A DNA stretch of 64,000 nucleotides from DATIKM01 sp035477595 (GTDB lineage Bacteria > Armatimonadota > Chthonomonadetes > Chthonomonadales > CAJBBX01), in NCBI GenBank assembly GCA_035477595.1, contig DATIKM010000142.1, positions 120,405-184,404 of the forward strand. Direction: 5' to 3'. Below are positions 53,195 to 62,434 of the stretch, piece after piece. Both the position numbers and the translations under genes were made by a program. The notes beneath the pieces are model-generated. The model had not been told where the DNA came from. It saw nothing but the letters and a program-made list of their open reading frames with translations, and made no database searches. Position 1 is the stretch's first letter, and each line of letters begins with the position of its first letter.

Positions 53195-53845
53195 ATGGAT
53201 CACGGCCGCGGCGCACGCCGTCGGCAGGGCGAGGAGCGCAGGCAGGCGATCATCGATGTCGCGCTGAGGCTCTTCGGCGAGCAGGGCTTCGATGGGACGT
53301 CGATCCGCGACATCGCGCGCGAGGTCGGCGTCACGGAAGGGCTGCTATACCACTACTTCGAGAGCAAGAGCGACCTTGTGCATGCGATCTGCCGCGAGCG
53401 CGGATGGCGGGCGCGCCTGGGCCAGGTGCTTGCGGAGGCCATGGGCATGCCGCTTGAGGCAGGCCTGCGCGAGGTGACCCGCCAGTTCCTTGAGTCCCTC
53501 GTGGAGAACCGGCACATTGTGCGGCTCCTGGTCAGCGAGCTGCATCGTGACCCGGCTCTCGCGGAGCGCCACCTTCGCGAGATCGAGGCCAGCCGCAGTT
53601 CAATCGTCGCGTCTCTGGAACCGCGCAGGCGTTCCGGTGAGTTACGGCCCGATGCAGACGTTCGAGCTGCCGTCGGGCTCCTGCTGGGGTCGGCGTACAG
53701 CCTGTTCGCACTGTGGGGGGAGTTCCCCGTGGAGCAGTGGCGCGAGCTCACGCGCTCGCTCCTCGAGGACGGAGTGGCGCTTGTAGCGCGCGCCATCACA
53801 GCAGACGGTAGTACAGCCGAGGCCTGCCGGCCGGTTGCCACCTGA
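53195..53845 (+). CDS. TetR-family regulator 1
   Basis: A 216-residue repressor. The N-terminal helix-turn-helix reads AIIDVALRLFGEQGFDGTS, IRDIAREVGVTEGLLYHYF and is typical of TetR. The C-terminal ligand domain (about 85-200) ends with LLLGSAYSLFALWGEFP, close to regulators in the AcrR/TetR-C group that sense hydrophobic compounds. 96 nt separate it from the second TetR, and an efflux operon follows, so both probably control the pump. No strong own ribosome site. Confidence 0.85.
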   Translation: MDHGRGARRRQGEERRQAIIDVALRLFGEQGFDGTSIRDIAREVGVTEGLLYHYFESKSDLVHAICRERGWRARLGQVLAEAMGMPLEAGLREVTRQFLESLVENRHIVRLLVSELHRDPALAERHLREIEASRSSIVASLEPRRRSGELRPDADVRAAVGLLLGSAYSLFALWGEFPVEQWRELTRSLLEDGVALVARAITADGSTAEACRPVAT

Positions 53846-53864
53846 GAATCATGCGGCGCAGCCC

Positions 53865-53895
53865 TTGACGGGCGCAAGGCAGCCGCAGGTATAGT
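53865..53895 (+). promoter_or_regulatory. Promoter of TetR 2 and the efflux operon
   Basis: TTGACG (53865-53870), 19-nt spacer, TATAGT (53890-53895). The tandem operator starts 7 nt downstream, covering the expected transcription start. Confidence 0.55.
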
Positions 53896-53902
53896 GTCCC
53901 CA

Positions 53903-53939
53903 TCAACGCTGACCGCGGGTCAGCGTTGACCGGGGGTCA
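53903..53939. promoter_or_regulatory. Two tandem operators in front of TetR 2
   Basis: TGACC-n3-GGTCA occurs twice, at 53910-53922 and 53927-53939, centres 17 bp apart. The first is part of a perfect 12-bp inverted repeat (TCAACGCTGACC, 53903-53914, with GGTCAGCGTTGA, 53918-53929). They lie between the -10 box and the ATG at 53942, the right place for self-repression. Confidence 0.75.
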
Positions 53940-53941
53940 CG

Positions 53942-54619
53942 ATGGGTGCTGAAGGGCACATTGCCTCGCGACGTGAGCGCAGGAGAGCGGAGACCCACAA
54001 GCGCCTCTTCAAGGCGGCGCTCGAGCTCATGGCCGAGCACGGTTACGACGGCGTGACCGTTGAGATGATCACCGATCGGGCCGACGTTGCCAAGGGCACC
54101 TTCTTCAACTACTTCCCTGGCAAAGACGCGATGGTGGTAGCCCTCTGCGAGGCCCATATGCGCACCCTCACGGAGTTGGCCGAGCGGTCCGCGTGCGATC
54201 CGGGCGGGCGGTCATGGTGGGACCATGTATTGGCGCTGTTATTGCTGGCGGCGGAGCAGGATGGCGCGAGCCGGAAGGTGGCCAGGTCGATGATCGCACT
54301 GGGGCTGACGAACGAGGGGGTGCGCCACGCATGGTCCCGCCTGCGCCGCATGGCGTTCGAGCAGTTTGCGGCGCAGGTGCGTGTCGCGCAGCGCACCGGC
54401 GAGGTGCGAGCCGACGTTCCGCCGGCCACCGTGGCGCGGCACCTTGCCGGCGGGTACCTGGCGTCGCTGCACGACTGGGCAGTGTCCGACGATGACCGGT
54501 CCTTGCAGGAGGTCCTGGAGGAGCGCCTGAGACTTCTCCGTGAGGGGCTGATGTCGCCCGCCCAGCCGCGAGGCGTGTTGAGGGAAGCAGCTCCGCTGTC
54601 CCCGGCCAACACAGACTGA
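53942..54619 (+). CDS. TetR-family regulator 2 (efflux operon repressor)
   Basis: A 225-residue TetR protein. The DNA-binding part contains LFKAALELMAEHGYDGVTV and DRADVAKGTFFNYF. The C-terminal domain has the helical pattern of TetR-C-type ligand domains and a final LREGLM helix. It lies 28 nt upstream of the TolC gene and has two matching palindromes right in front of its ATG, so it probably represses itself and the tolC-adaptor-RND operon and lets go on binding a drug-like ligand. There is no clear AGGAGG, because the operators occupy the leader. Confidence 0.87.
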   Translation: MGAEGHIASRRERRRAETHKRLFKAALELMAEHGYDGVTVEMITDRADVAKGTFFNYFPGKDAMVVALCEAHMRTLTELAERSACDPGGRSWWDHVLALLLLAAEQDGASRKVARSMIALGLTNEGVRHAWSRLRRMAFEQFAAQVRVAQRTGEVRADVPPATVARHLAGGYLASLHDWAVSDDDRSLQEVLEERLRLLREGLMSPAQPRGVLREAAPLSPANTD

Positions 54620-54647
54620 TAGACACGACGATGGGCAGGAGGATCAC

Positions 54648-56087
54648 ATGGCAGTAAGCCGGCTGATCGGTCTGTGCGCGGCCATCTCCATCGGCGCGAC
54701 GGCTGGCAGCGGTGCTCAGACTCGCCGCATGCAGGCAGAGCCCACGACGGTACCGGGTTCGCGGCCAGCCGCCGTGCGCATCACGTTGGAGGACGCGGCG
54801 GCGATGGCCGTCCGCAACAGCAAGGCACTGCAGTCCGCCGCGGAGGCCGTCCACCGGGCGCGAGGCGCCGTGAACGAGCGCAGGACGGCGTTCCTGCCGA
54901 CGGTGTCGTCGGATGCGACCTTCACGCGGCTCGACGAGGGCGTCTTTGCCGACCTGCCGATCGGCCCAGACGGGTCCAACGTGCGGGTGCCGTTCGTGCA
55001 ACAGAACCAGAAGTCCGTCAGCGTGCTGGCAGCCGTTCCCATCGACATTATGGGACAGATCGCCGCCGCGGTCAGCGCTGCGGACTACCAGCTCGTCGCG
55101 GCGCGGCTGGACTACAACCGGGTCCGCAACGGCGTCGTCTCGGAAGCCAAATCGGCCTACTACGATGTGCTTCGGGCAAGCGCATTCGTCGCCGTCGCGG
55201 AGCAGGCGCTCAGAAACGCGCAGGCCCGGCAGTCGACCGCGGAGGCCTTCCTGCGCGCGGGCGCCGGCACCCGGTTCGATGTACTGCGGGCACAGACGGA
55301 CGTTGCCAACGCGCAGCAGTCGCTGATCGCGACGCGGAACCGCGTGAGCCTCGCGACCGCCGCCCTGAACAACGCGCTCAACATCGACCAGAACACGCCC
55401 ACGGAGGTGGTGAGCGAGACGTTATCTGACCCCGGGCCCGCGCCAGACTTTGATGCCGCAGTCGGCGAGGCCTACCGCCAGCGTCCCGAGCCCCTTCAGG
55501 CGGAGGCGTATATCGCGGCCGCGCGCAAGGGCCTCGTCCTGGCGCGGCGCAGCCTCCTGCCCTCGCTGGGGGTCGCATGGCAGTTGAACTACACGCCGGA
55601 TGCGGCAGGGTTCACGCCGAGGAAGACTGCGTGGGCCGCGGTTGCGACGATGACGATCCCGGTGTTCGAGGGCGGCCTCTCGGCGGCACGCCGGCAACAG
55701 GCGAAGGCTGATGTTAACTCCGCGATACTGGCCAGGCAGCAGATACTAGACGGCGTGGCTCTCACGGTTCGCCAGGCGCATCTGGCGCTCTTGGAGGCGC
55801 AGGAGCGGCTGAAGGTGACCACCGCGGCGCTCGCTCAGGCAGATGAGCAGTACCGGTTGGCCCAGGTCCGTTACGAGGCAGGCGTGACCCTGATCCCCGG
55901 CGGCTCGCCGCTCCTTGAGATTAGCGACGCGCAGACCGCGCTGACGCAGGCACAGACCAACCACGTGAATGCACGCTTCGACGTGCAGGACGCTCGGTCG
56001 AGGCTGGACGCCGCCATCGGCCGCTACGCGTTTGACGCAGAGGCGCAGCACGGGTTCCGTAGCCCGGCCGAAGGAGGTGCCAGGTGA
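54648..56087 (+). CDS. TolC-like outer-membrane efflux protein
   Basis: A 479-residue outer-membrane factor that forms the exit duct of a tripartite pump. Signal peptide to about residue 23; two repeated OEP domains (about 45-245 and 255-460) of long alpha-helical hairpins with short strands, with the family's ARLDYNRVRNGVVSEAKSAYYDVL helix (about 150-173) and a DARSRLDAAIG ending. AGGAGG precedes the ATG. The stop TGA overlaps the adaptor gene's ATG. Confidence 0.88.
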   Translation: MAVSRLIGLCAAISIGATAGSGAQTRRMQAEPTTVPGSRPAAVRITLEDAAAMAVRNSKALQSAAEAVHRARGAVNERRTAFLPTVSSDATFTRLDEGVFADLPIGPDGSNVRVPFVQQNQKSVSVLAAVPIDIMGQIAAAVSAADYQLVAARLDYNRVRNGVVSEAKSAYYDVLRASAFVAVAEQALRNAQARQSTAEAFLRAGAGTRFDVLRAQTDVANAQQSLIATRNRVSLATAALNNALNIDQNTPTEVVSETLSDPGPAPDFDAAVGEAYRQRPEPLQAEAYIAAARKGLVLARRSLLPSLGVAWQLNYTPDAAGFTPRKTAWAAVATMTIPVFEGGLSAARRQQAKADVNSAILARQQILDGVALTVRQAHLALLEAQERLKVTTAALAQADEQYRLAQVRYEAGVTLIPGGSPLLEISDAQTALTQAQTNHVNARFDVQDARSRLDAAIGRYAFDAEAQHGFRSPAEGGAR

Positions 56088-57619
56088 TGATGCACGCGCT
56101 TGGGTGGCGGCGCCCGGCCGCGGCCGCCGCGGGGTTCGCCCTGCTGGCGGCAGCAGGCGCAGGGTGCGGCCGCAGCGCTCCAGCCGCGCCGCAGAACGGC
56201 GCCCAGCCCGCAGGCGTCGCGGTGACCGTGGCGCCGGCGGTTCGCCAGGACATCACGCACGCCGTGGACGTGACCGGCAGCCTGGCAGCGCTGGAGGACG
56301 TGGTCCTGGGCGCCCGCATGCCCGGCAGGATTGCGGAGGTGCGGAAGCACGCCGGAGACCCGGTGAGCGCAGGCGAAGTCGTGGCGGTGGTCAACCCTGC
56401 CGACTGGCGCGAGCAGGTGCGGCAGGCACAGGCCGCCGTCGAGGCGGCGCTCACGCGCGACGATCAGGCGCGGTCCGCGCTTGTCCAGGCTAGGGCGCTG
56501 CTCAGCGCATCTGAGACGGGCCTCGCTCTCACCAGGCGAACGACGGAGACAGTTGCCTCCGCGGCGTCGGACGGTCTGGCTACCGCGCAGGAGCGGCTGG
56601 CGATCGTACGGCAGGGCGCTCGGGCCCAGGAGCGCGCGCAGGCTGAGGATCAGGTGCGCGTCGCTCAGGCCGCCCACGACAGAGCGCGGTCCGATCTGAG
56701 ACGCTTCCAGGCGCTCTTCCGCGAGCAGGCGGTGTCGCAGAGCCATCTGGACCAGGCGCAGGCCGGCTTCGATGCGGCACAGGCTCAGCTCTCCATCGCA
56801 CAGCAGGCCCTGTCGCTGGTGAGGGAAGGGGCGCGCCCCGAGGAGGTGCGGCAGGCGGAGCTGGCGGTGAGCGCCGCCAGAGCGCAGCGCGACCGCGCGG
56901 AGGCCGACCGGGACCAGGTGCGAATCCGCGAGATGGACGTGCAGACAGCCCGCGCGAACGTGGCGTCTGCGGAGGCCGGCGCTCGCGCCGCGCAGGCGGG
57001 CGTCGTGCAGGCTCGCGCCTCGTTGACGATCGCGCAGGCTGCGCTCAACGATGCGTTCGTCCGGTCTCCCATCAGCGGCTACGTGGCACAGCGCATGGCA
57101 GAGCCCGGTCAGCAGGTCGGCGGTGGGGGAGCGATTCTGCGCGTGGTGGCTCCCGGATCCGTGTACTTCCGGGCGATCCTGTCGGAGAGCCAGTTTGCGG
57201 AGGTGCGCTTGGGGCAGCGCACGACAGTCACGGTGGATGCCATCGCCGGGCTGAAGCTGCGAGGAACGGTGGCGCGCATCCTGCCGGTCGCTTCAGTTGC
57301 GGCGCGCAGCTTCACCGTGCGGATCGACATCGAGGAGGACAGGCGTCTTCGCCCCGAGATGTTCGCGCGCGGCAGCATCGTCATTGACACGCGTCGCGGC
57401 GCCACGCTCGTGCCCAAGGATGCGGTGCTCCACGACCCCGCCAACAACCGAACGCGCGTCTTCGTGGAGGATGGAGGCAGGGCGCGCGAGCGGGTGGTGG
57501 CCCTCGGCCACTCGAACCCGCTGCAGGTGGAGGTGGTGAGTGGCGTGAGGCCCGGCGAGAAGGTCATCGTCGCCGGTCAGGACGCGTTGACGGATGGCGA
57601 CGAGGTGACCGTGCGCTGA
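56087..57619 (+). CDS. RND-pump periplasmic adaptor (HlyD/MFP family)
   Basis: A 510-residue adaptor joining the inner-membrane pump to the TolC-like duct. N-terminal signal with a cysteine (AGAGCG) that may be lipidated. The lipoyl half-motif GRIAEVRKHAGDPVSAGE at about 78 and its partner SPISGYVAQRMAEPGQ (about 327) flank an unusually long coiled-coil hairpin (about 105-320). Beta-barrel and membrane-proximal domains follow to the end. The ATG at 56087 has AAGGAGG nine bases before it and overlaps the previous stop (TGATG). Confidence 0.88.
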   Translation: MMHALGWRRPAAAAAGFALLAAAGAGCGRSAPAAPQNGAQPAGVAVTVAPAVRQDITHAVDVTGSLAALEDVVLGARMPGRIAEVRKHAGDPVSAGEVVAVVNPADWREQVRQAQAAVEAALTRDDQARSALVQARALLSASETGLALTRRTTETVASAASDGLATAQERLAIVRQGARAQERAQAEDQVRVAQAAHDRARSDLRRFQALFREQAVSQSHLDQAQAGFDAAQAQLSIAQQALSLVREGARPEEVRQAELAVSAARAQRDRAEADRDQVRIREMDVQTARANVASAEAGARAAQAGVVQARASLTIAQAALNDAFVRSPISGYVAQRMAEPGQQVGGGGAILRVVAPGSVYFRAILSESQFAEVRLGQRTTVTVDAIAGLKLRGTVARILPVASVAARSFTVRIDIEEDRRLRPEMFARGSIVIDTRRGATLVPKDAVLHDPANNRTRVFVEDGGRARERVVALGHSNPLQVEVVSGVRPGEKVIVAGQDALTDGDEVTVR

Positions 57620-57623
57620 TCAG

Positions 57624-57659
57624 CCGGCCTGCTCGCGGCGCCCATCGCGAGCAGGCCGG
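57624..57659 (+). terminator. Perfect 14-bp hairpin inside the efflux operon
   Basis: CCGGCCTGCTCGCG (57624-57637) pairs exactly with CGCGAGCAGGCCGG (57646-57659), loop 8 nt. It lies 5 nt after the adaptor stop and 36 nt before the pump start, without a T-run. It may lower pump expression or protect the upstream mRNA. Confidence 0.6.
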
Positions 57660-57695
57660 GACCGCCCCCTCGCCTGGACCAAAGGAGACCCTCCT

Positions 57696-60600
57696 GTGTG
57701 GCTTACGAGCCTCTCCATACGACGCCCCGTTTTCATCCTCATGGTCATATCCGCGCTCCTCGTGATGGGCATCAACGCCCTCACGCTGATGCCGCTCGAC
57801 CGGAACCCGAGGGTGGACCTCCCGTTCGTCGCCGTGGTGACCGCCTACCCTGGCGCCGGGCCTTCCGAGATCGAGAGCCAGATCACCAAGAAGGTGGAGG
57901 ACGCCGTCGCCAGCGTGAGTGGCGTGGACACGATCCGCTCCACCTCGCAGGAGGGCCAGTCGTCGGTAAGCATCCAGTTCGTGCAGGGCACGGACTCCAA
58001 CGCTGCCGCGGCAGACGTCCGCGAGAAGGTCGCGGCGCTCGCCGCCACGATGCCGGAGGACGCCCTGGACCCCGTGGTGCTGAGGTTCGACATGGCCGCG
58101 GAGCCGATCCTCTACTACGGGCTAACGGGCAGCCGGCCCAGCCGCGAGGTCCGCGACATCGCGGACAGAGTAGTCACGCCGAGGCTGAGCAAGGTGCCCG
58201 GAGTTGCCGCGATCACCGTTACTGGCGGCGACGTGCGTGAGATCAGCGTCGGCGTGCGAAAGGCGCGCCTCGACGCCTACGGCATTTCCATCCTGCAACT
58301 CGTGGGCCTGCTCCGGGCCAACAACCTCAACTTCCCGGTCGGGCACATCGTCGAGGGCAACCGCGAGTACAGCGTTCGCGTCGTCGGCGAGTTCACCAGC
58401 GTCGAGGCCATCGCCGCGACGCGATTGCGCATGCCCAATGGACAGACGGTTCGGCTCTCCGATATCGCGGACGTGCGCGATACCGTCGCGGAGGTGCGTC
58501 GCTGGAGCCGGGTCAACCGTGTCGACTCGGTCGCCATCGTCGTCCAGAAGACGTCCGAGGCCAACACGGTGGACACGGCGCGCGGCATCAAAGCCGAGAT
58601 CGCGCAACTGGAGAAGGACCTGCCGGGAGACCTGGAGTTCGTCATCAGCCAGGACAACTCGGTCCACATCGAGCACGATGTGGCGGACCTCCAGCATCAC
58701 CTGGTCCTGGGGTCCTTCCTGGCCGTTGCGATCGTGTTCCTGTTCCTGCACAGCATCCGCGGCACCATTATCGTCGCGCTGGTCATCCCTACCTCCATCA
58801 TCGCCACGTTCCTGCCGATGTGGGCGTTCGGCTTCACCATGAACGGGATGACGCTGCTCGCTCTGACGTTGTCAGTGGGCGTGCTGGTTGACGACGCCAT
58901 CGTGGTGCTCGAGAGCATCTACCGGCACCTGGCGCTCGGAGAGGAGCCGATCGAGGCGGCCATAAACGGCCGCAGCGAGATCGGGCTGGCAGCCATCACC
59001 ATCACGCTCGTCGACGTGGTTGTCTTCGTGCCCATCGCGTTCATGGCAGGCATCGTGGGCCAGTTCTTCATGTCGTTCGGCATCACCATGGCGTGTGCGG
59101 TGCTGTTCTCGCTCCTGATGTCGTTCACGCTGACGCCGATGCTCGCCTCGCGGTGGTACCGGGCGGGAGAGACGGTGGAGGCGACACGGGGCGTGCTCGG
59201 CGCCGTGAACGCCTTCTACCACTTTCTGGACAGGCTCTACCGGAGAATCCTGCAGTGGGCGCTTCGCTACCGCGGGGTGGTGGTCTACACGGGCAGCGGC
59301 CTGCTCATACTCATCATGGTGGCCATCGCCGCCTCCGTGGCCGGACCGGCGGTAGCGCGAGCGCTGCCGTTTCTCGCCGTGCTCTTCCTGGTTGCGGGGC
59401 TGCTGCTCAACTGGCGCTACCGCGCAGTGGGGCTGATCACGACGGCCGCGGGCGTGGCGGGCGTATTCGTCGCGTTCGGCCTCGGCGTGGCGGCCGGCAG
59501 GCCGCTGCTTCTCTTCCGCTTCGCGCCCGATCAGGACCAGGGACAGGTATCCATTGTCGGCGAGCTTCCGACCGGATCATCGCTGGCGCGGACCATGCCG
59601 GTGGTCGGCCAGGTGGAGGAGATCGTCAGCAGGCACCCCGATGTGGAGAACGTGTTCACGGCGGTCGGCGCAACCGCTGCGGGCTTCGGCGCCGCAGCGG
59701 ACGTGGGGCCGCAGTACTTCGCCCTCAGCCTTAAGCTGCGCGAGAAAGCCAGCGTCGCCGAACGCATCAACCCGTTCGCCGACCGGGGGCAGCGGCGGGT
59801 ACAGGCCGACTCGGAAGTCGCGGGCGAGCTGCGCGCGAAGCTCGGACAGATACCGGGCGTGACGCTGAAGGTCGCCGCCGTGACCGGCGCCATAGGCGGA
59901 ATGGCGCCGCTGCACGTGGACATCCGGGGCGCCGACATCAACGAGCTGACGGCACTGGGTGAGCAGGTCCTGGCGCTGTTCAAGGCCCAGGATGGCGTCA
60001 TCAATGCCGATATCTCGACGCAGCTCGGCAGACCGGAGCAGCGCATCGACGTCGACCGGGAGAAGGCTGCCTCCTACGGGCTGACGGTTGCGGCGATCGC
60101 GGGCGCGCTTCGGACGTCGATAGCCGGCGACGACACGGTCGTCTTTAGGGAGGCTGGCGAGGAGTACAACGTGCGCGTGCACTTCGCCGACTTCGACCGC
60201 CGCGATACGGACCAGATCGGGAACATCGTGGTGGGCTTCGCGCCCGCGCCGGACGGCTCGATGCAGTCAGTCCGGCTGCGAGATGTGGCGACCGTCTCCC
60301 TGTCCTCGGGGCCAACGAGGATCGACCGCATGGACCGTCAGAAGTCCGTCTCGGTGACGGCACAGCTTGCGCCGGGCTACGCGACGGGCAATGTGCAGCT
60401 CGCTCTGGACGAGAGTATGGGCGAGATCGACTTCGGCGCGAACTCGTACGCCTGGGGTGGCGAGGCCAGACTTCAGACCGAGGAGGGCGGCTACATGCTC
60501 GCGGCCCTCGCCCTCTCGGTCATCCTGGTGTACATGCTGATGGCGGCCCTGTTCGACGACCTGCTATACCCGCTTGTCATCATGCTCTCCCTGCCGCAAG

Positions 60601-61061
60601 CGCTCGTGGGCGCGCTGCTGGCACTGCTGCTCTGGGGGCACTCCCTCAACATCGTGTCGATGATCGGCATCATCGGCCTGATGGGCATCGTGACGAAGAA
60701 CGCGATCCTGCTGGTTGACTACACGAACACGTTACGCAAACGCGGGCTGTCGCGCACGGACGCGATTCTGGAAGCAGGCCCGACGCGCCTGCGGCCGATC
60801 CTGATGACGACGCTCGCGACGATCGGCGCCATGTTGCCCACAGCGCTCGAGCTCGGGAGAGGCGCGGCCTTCCGTGCGCCTCTCGCCGTGACCTACATCG
60901 GCGGGCTGACGCTCTCGACGCTGCTGACGCTGGTGGTCATTCCGTGCGTCTATGTCTACTTCGACGATCTCGGCCGCTTCATTGCCCGGCGGGTGTTCCG
61001 CCGCAGGATGGAGGGCGAGGCGCCCGGATCTGCTCTGCGGGAGCCAACGGCCGTCGAGTAG
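57696..61061 (+). CDS. RND-family efflux pump (AcrB/HAE1 type) with extra membrane segments
   Basis: Proton-driven inner-membrane exporter, 1121 residues. N-terminus SIRRPVFILM, large periplasmic loops and the proton-relay Asp pair in LSVGVLVDDAIVVLESI are typical, as is GIVTKNAILLVDY in the second half. Between the sixth membrane segment (about 523-550) and the FAPDQDQGQ start of the second periplasmic part (about 609) there are about 55 residues more than usual, with two further hydrophobic segments. GTG start with AAGGAGA. Third gene after tolC and the adaptor; a drug or solvent pump is likely. Confidence 0.92.
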   Translation: MWLTSLSIRRPVFILMVISALLVMGINALTLMPLDRNPRVDLPFVAVVTAYPGAGPSEIESQITKKVEDAVASVSGVDTIRSTSQEGQSSVSIQFVQGTDSNAAAADVREKVAALAATMPEDALDPVVLRFDMAAEPILYYGLTGSRPSREVRDIADRVVTPRLSKVPGVAAITVTGGDVREISVGVRKARLDAYGISILQLVGLLRANNLNFPVGHIVEGNREYSVRVVGEFTSVEAIAATRLRMPNGQTVRLSDIADVRDTVAEVRRWSRVNRVDSVAIVVQKTSEANTVDTARGIKAEIAQLEKDLPGDLEFVISQDNSVHIEHDVADLQHHLVLGSFLAVAIVFLFLHSIRGTIIVALVIPTSIIATFLPMWAFGFTMNGMTLLALTLSVGVLVDDAIVVLESIYRHLALGEEPIEAAINGRSEIGLAAITITLVDVVVFVPIAFMAGIVGQFFMSFGITMACAVLFSLLMSFTLTPMLASRWYRAGETVEATRGVLGAVNAFYHFLDRLYRRILQWALRYRGVVVYTGSGLLILIMVAIAASVAGPAVARALPFLAVLFLVAGLLLNWRYRAVGLITTAAGVAGVFVAFGLGVAAGRPLLLFRFAPDQDQGQVSIVGELPTGSSLARTMPVVGQVEEIVSRHPDVENVFTAVGATAAGFGAAADVGPQYFALSLKLREKASVAERINPFADRGQRRVQADSEVAGELRAKLGQIPGVTLKVAAVTGAIGGMAPLHVDIRGADINELTALGEQVLALFKAQDGVINADISTQLGRPEQRIDVDREKAASYGLTVAAIAGALRTSIAGDDTVVFREAGEEYNVRVHFADFDRRDTDQIGNIVVGFAPAPDGSMQSVRLRDVATVSLSSGPTRIDRMDRQKSVSVTAQLAPGYATGNVQLALDESMGEIDFGANSYAWGGEARLQTEEGGYMLAALALSVILVYMLMAALFDDLLYPLVIMLSLPQALVGALLALLLWGHSLNIVSMIGIIGLMGIVTKNAILLVDYTNTLRKRGLSRTDAILEAGPTRLRPILMTTLATIGAMLPTALELGRGAAFRAPLAVTYIGGLTLSTLLTLVVIPCVYVYFDDLGRFIARRVFRRRMEGEAPGSALREPTAVE

Positions 61062-61080
61062 GCGGGCTATGGGCGGCAAG

Positions 61081-61116
61081 GCGACGGGCGGGAGGCCCCC
61101 GACTCCCGCCCGTCGC
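61081..61116. terminator. Perfect 14-bp convergent terminator
   Basis: GCGACGGGCGGGAG (61081-61094) pairs with CTCCCGCCCGTCGC (61103-61116), loop 8 nt, between the pump stop and the dehydrogenase stop on the other strand. Confidence 0.75.
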
Positions 61117-61130
61117 GCTGCGTGGATCCG

Positions 61131-62129
61131 CTACGACCAGTCGAGCGCAAGCGCGAGCGTGTCGCCTGGCCGGTCCAGAAGGCGCCGGTACGTGGCGGGC
61201 GCCTCGCTCGCCGGGTACGTGGCGGTCAGCAGGTCGCACGCCGATACCTGACCTGCGCTCACCAGAGCCAGGTAGAGGGCGGCATCGGCGTGACGCGTCC
61301 ACCGGTTGTACTCGTTGGGCACGCTCGCGTGGGTGAAGTTGTGCGCCCCCACGATCACCGTTCCACGCGCGTTCACCATGTCGTGGAAGTCCAGAGAGCT
61401 TGGACCGCGAGGACTGCTGACCAGCATCAGGCGGCCCTGCCTGCGCAGGAGCAGGATGAGTGGCGCGATGGCCTCGGGGTTGCCCGTGACCTCGTAAGCG
61501 ATGTCCGCCATCCTCCCGTCGGTGTGCTCCGCGACCAGCCGCAGCGCGTCGGCAGGGGAGCCAGCCGCCGCTGCCCCACGTCGCGTCGCCGCCTCGCACC
61601 GGAAAGGCATATGATCGACGCCCACAACCGGCCAGGCGCCGCAGAATCGGGCGAACGTCAACGTTAGCTGCCCGAGGAGGCCCAGCCCACAGACGACCGC
61701 CGCATCGCCCAGAACCGGCGCCGAGAGCCTCACTCCGTGCATGACGATCTCCGCGATCGTCGCGAACAGGGCCTCGTCATCCGAGACGCCGGAGGGCACC
61801 GCGCGCAGATCGGCCTCCGCTACCACGAAGCGCTCCGCGTGTGGCCCTTCGGAGGCGACTCGGTCCCCCACGCGCACGTGCCTGCAGCCTGGACCTACCG
61901 CCTCCGCGACCCCCACATTGCAGTAGCCCACGGAGCAGGGGAAGCGCCCGTAGGCCTCCCACAGGCTGCCGCTGCAGTGGCCGCCGCGCAGGATGGTCAG
62001 CTCGGTGCCCGTGCTGATGAGGCTGCGCACGGTGCGCACCAGCGCCTGCCCCTCGGCAGGCGCGGGAACGTCACGCTCCGCGACCTCGACCTGCAGTGGC
62101 GCGGTGAACTGGACGAATCGGCTTCTCAT
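61131..62129 (-). CDS. Medium-chain dehydrogenase/reductase (alcohol-dehydrogenase-like)
   Basis: A 332-residue zinc-type MDR protein. The N-terminal GroES-like part starts at LVRTVRSLISTGTELTIL; the Rossmann part has VCGLGLLGQLT near residue 145. The four-cysteine structural zinc loop is missing, and the catalytic-zinc Cys is replaced by Thr or Ser (STGTE), as in the Tdh-like subgroup that includes bacteriochlorophyllide-a dehydrogenase-like proteins. Substrate unknown. The ATG overlaps the stop of a short upstream frame (ATGA). Confidence 0.82.
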   Translation of the reverse strand: MRSRFVQFTAPLQVEVAERDVPAPAEGQALVRTVRSLISTGTELTILRGGHCSGSLWEAYGRFPCSVGYCNVGVAEAVGPGCRHVRVGDRVASEGPHAERFVVAEADLRAVPSGVSDDEALFATIAEIVMHGVRLSAPVLGDAAVVCGLGLLGQLTLTFARFCGAWPVVGVDHMPFRCEAATRRGAAAAGSPADALRLVAEHTDGRMADIAYEVTGNPEAIAPLILLLRRQGRLMLVSSPRGPSSLDFHDMVNARGTVIVGAHNFTHASVPNEYNRWTRHADAALYLALVSAGQVSACDLLTATYPASEAPATYRRLLDRPGDTLALALDWS

Positions 62130-62434
62130 GGGCCCGCTCCTGGGCGCTCCGGCGCCGCATGGTCCGCCTCGCGGACGACCTCGCGCACGGCGATGTCTGA
62201 GCGTATCTGCGTCATCTCGGCGTCAAGGGTTCGCTGCGCCGTGCTGCGCGCGCCCTTGATCCCGCGACTGCGGCGGGACCCCCATCCCGTCTCCTTCGCC
62301 GCCTTTTCATCCCCCGGTTGCCCACTCGGAGCTCCAGAGAGGCTCCATCGTCCTGTGTCGCGTGCGCTCTTGGGCCGCTCGGAAGTCAGATGCCAGCTCG
62401 CTTTGCCCACACGTTGAGCAGTTTGGCGGCCCAT
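62126..62434 (-). pseudogene. Short frame upstream of the dehydrogenase, possible gene remnant
   Basis: Up to 102 codons, ending in an ATGA overlap with the dehydrogenase. Only its last 45 codons (TLDAEMTQIRSDIAVREVVRE) look coding in GC pattern; the part before about 62330 in window order overlaps the nuclease gene. It could be the tail of a gene cut off when the accessory patch to the right was inserted. I do not recognise a family. Confidence 0.3.
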
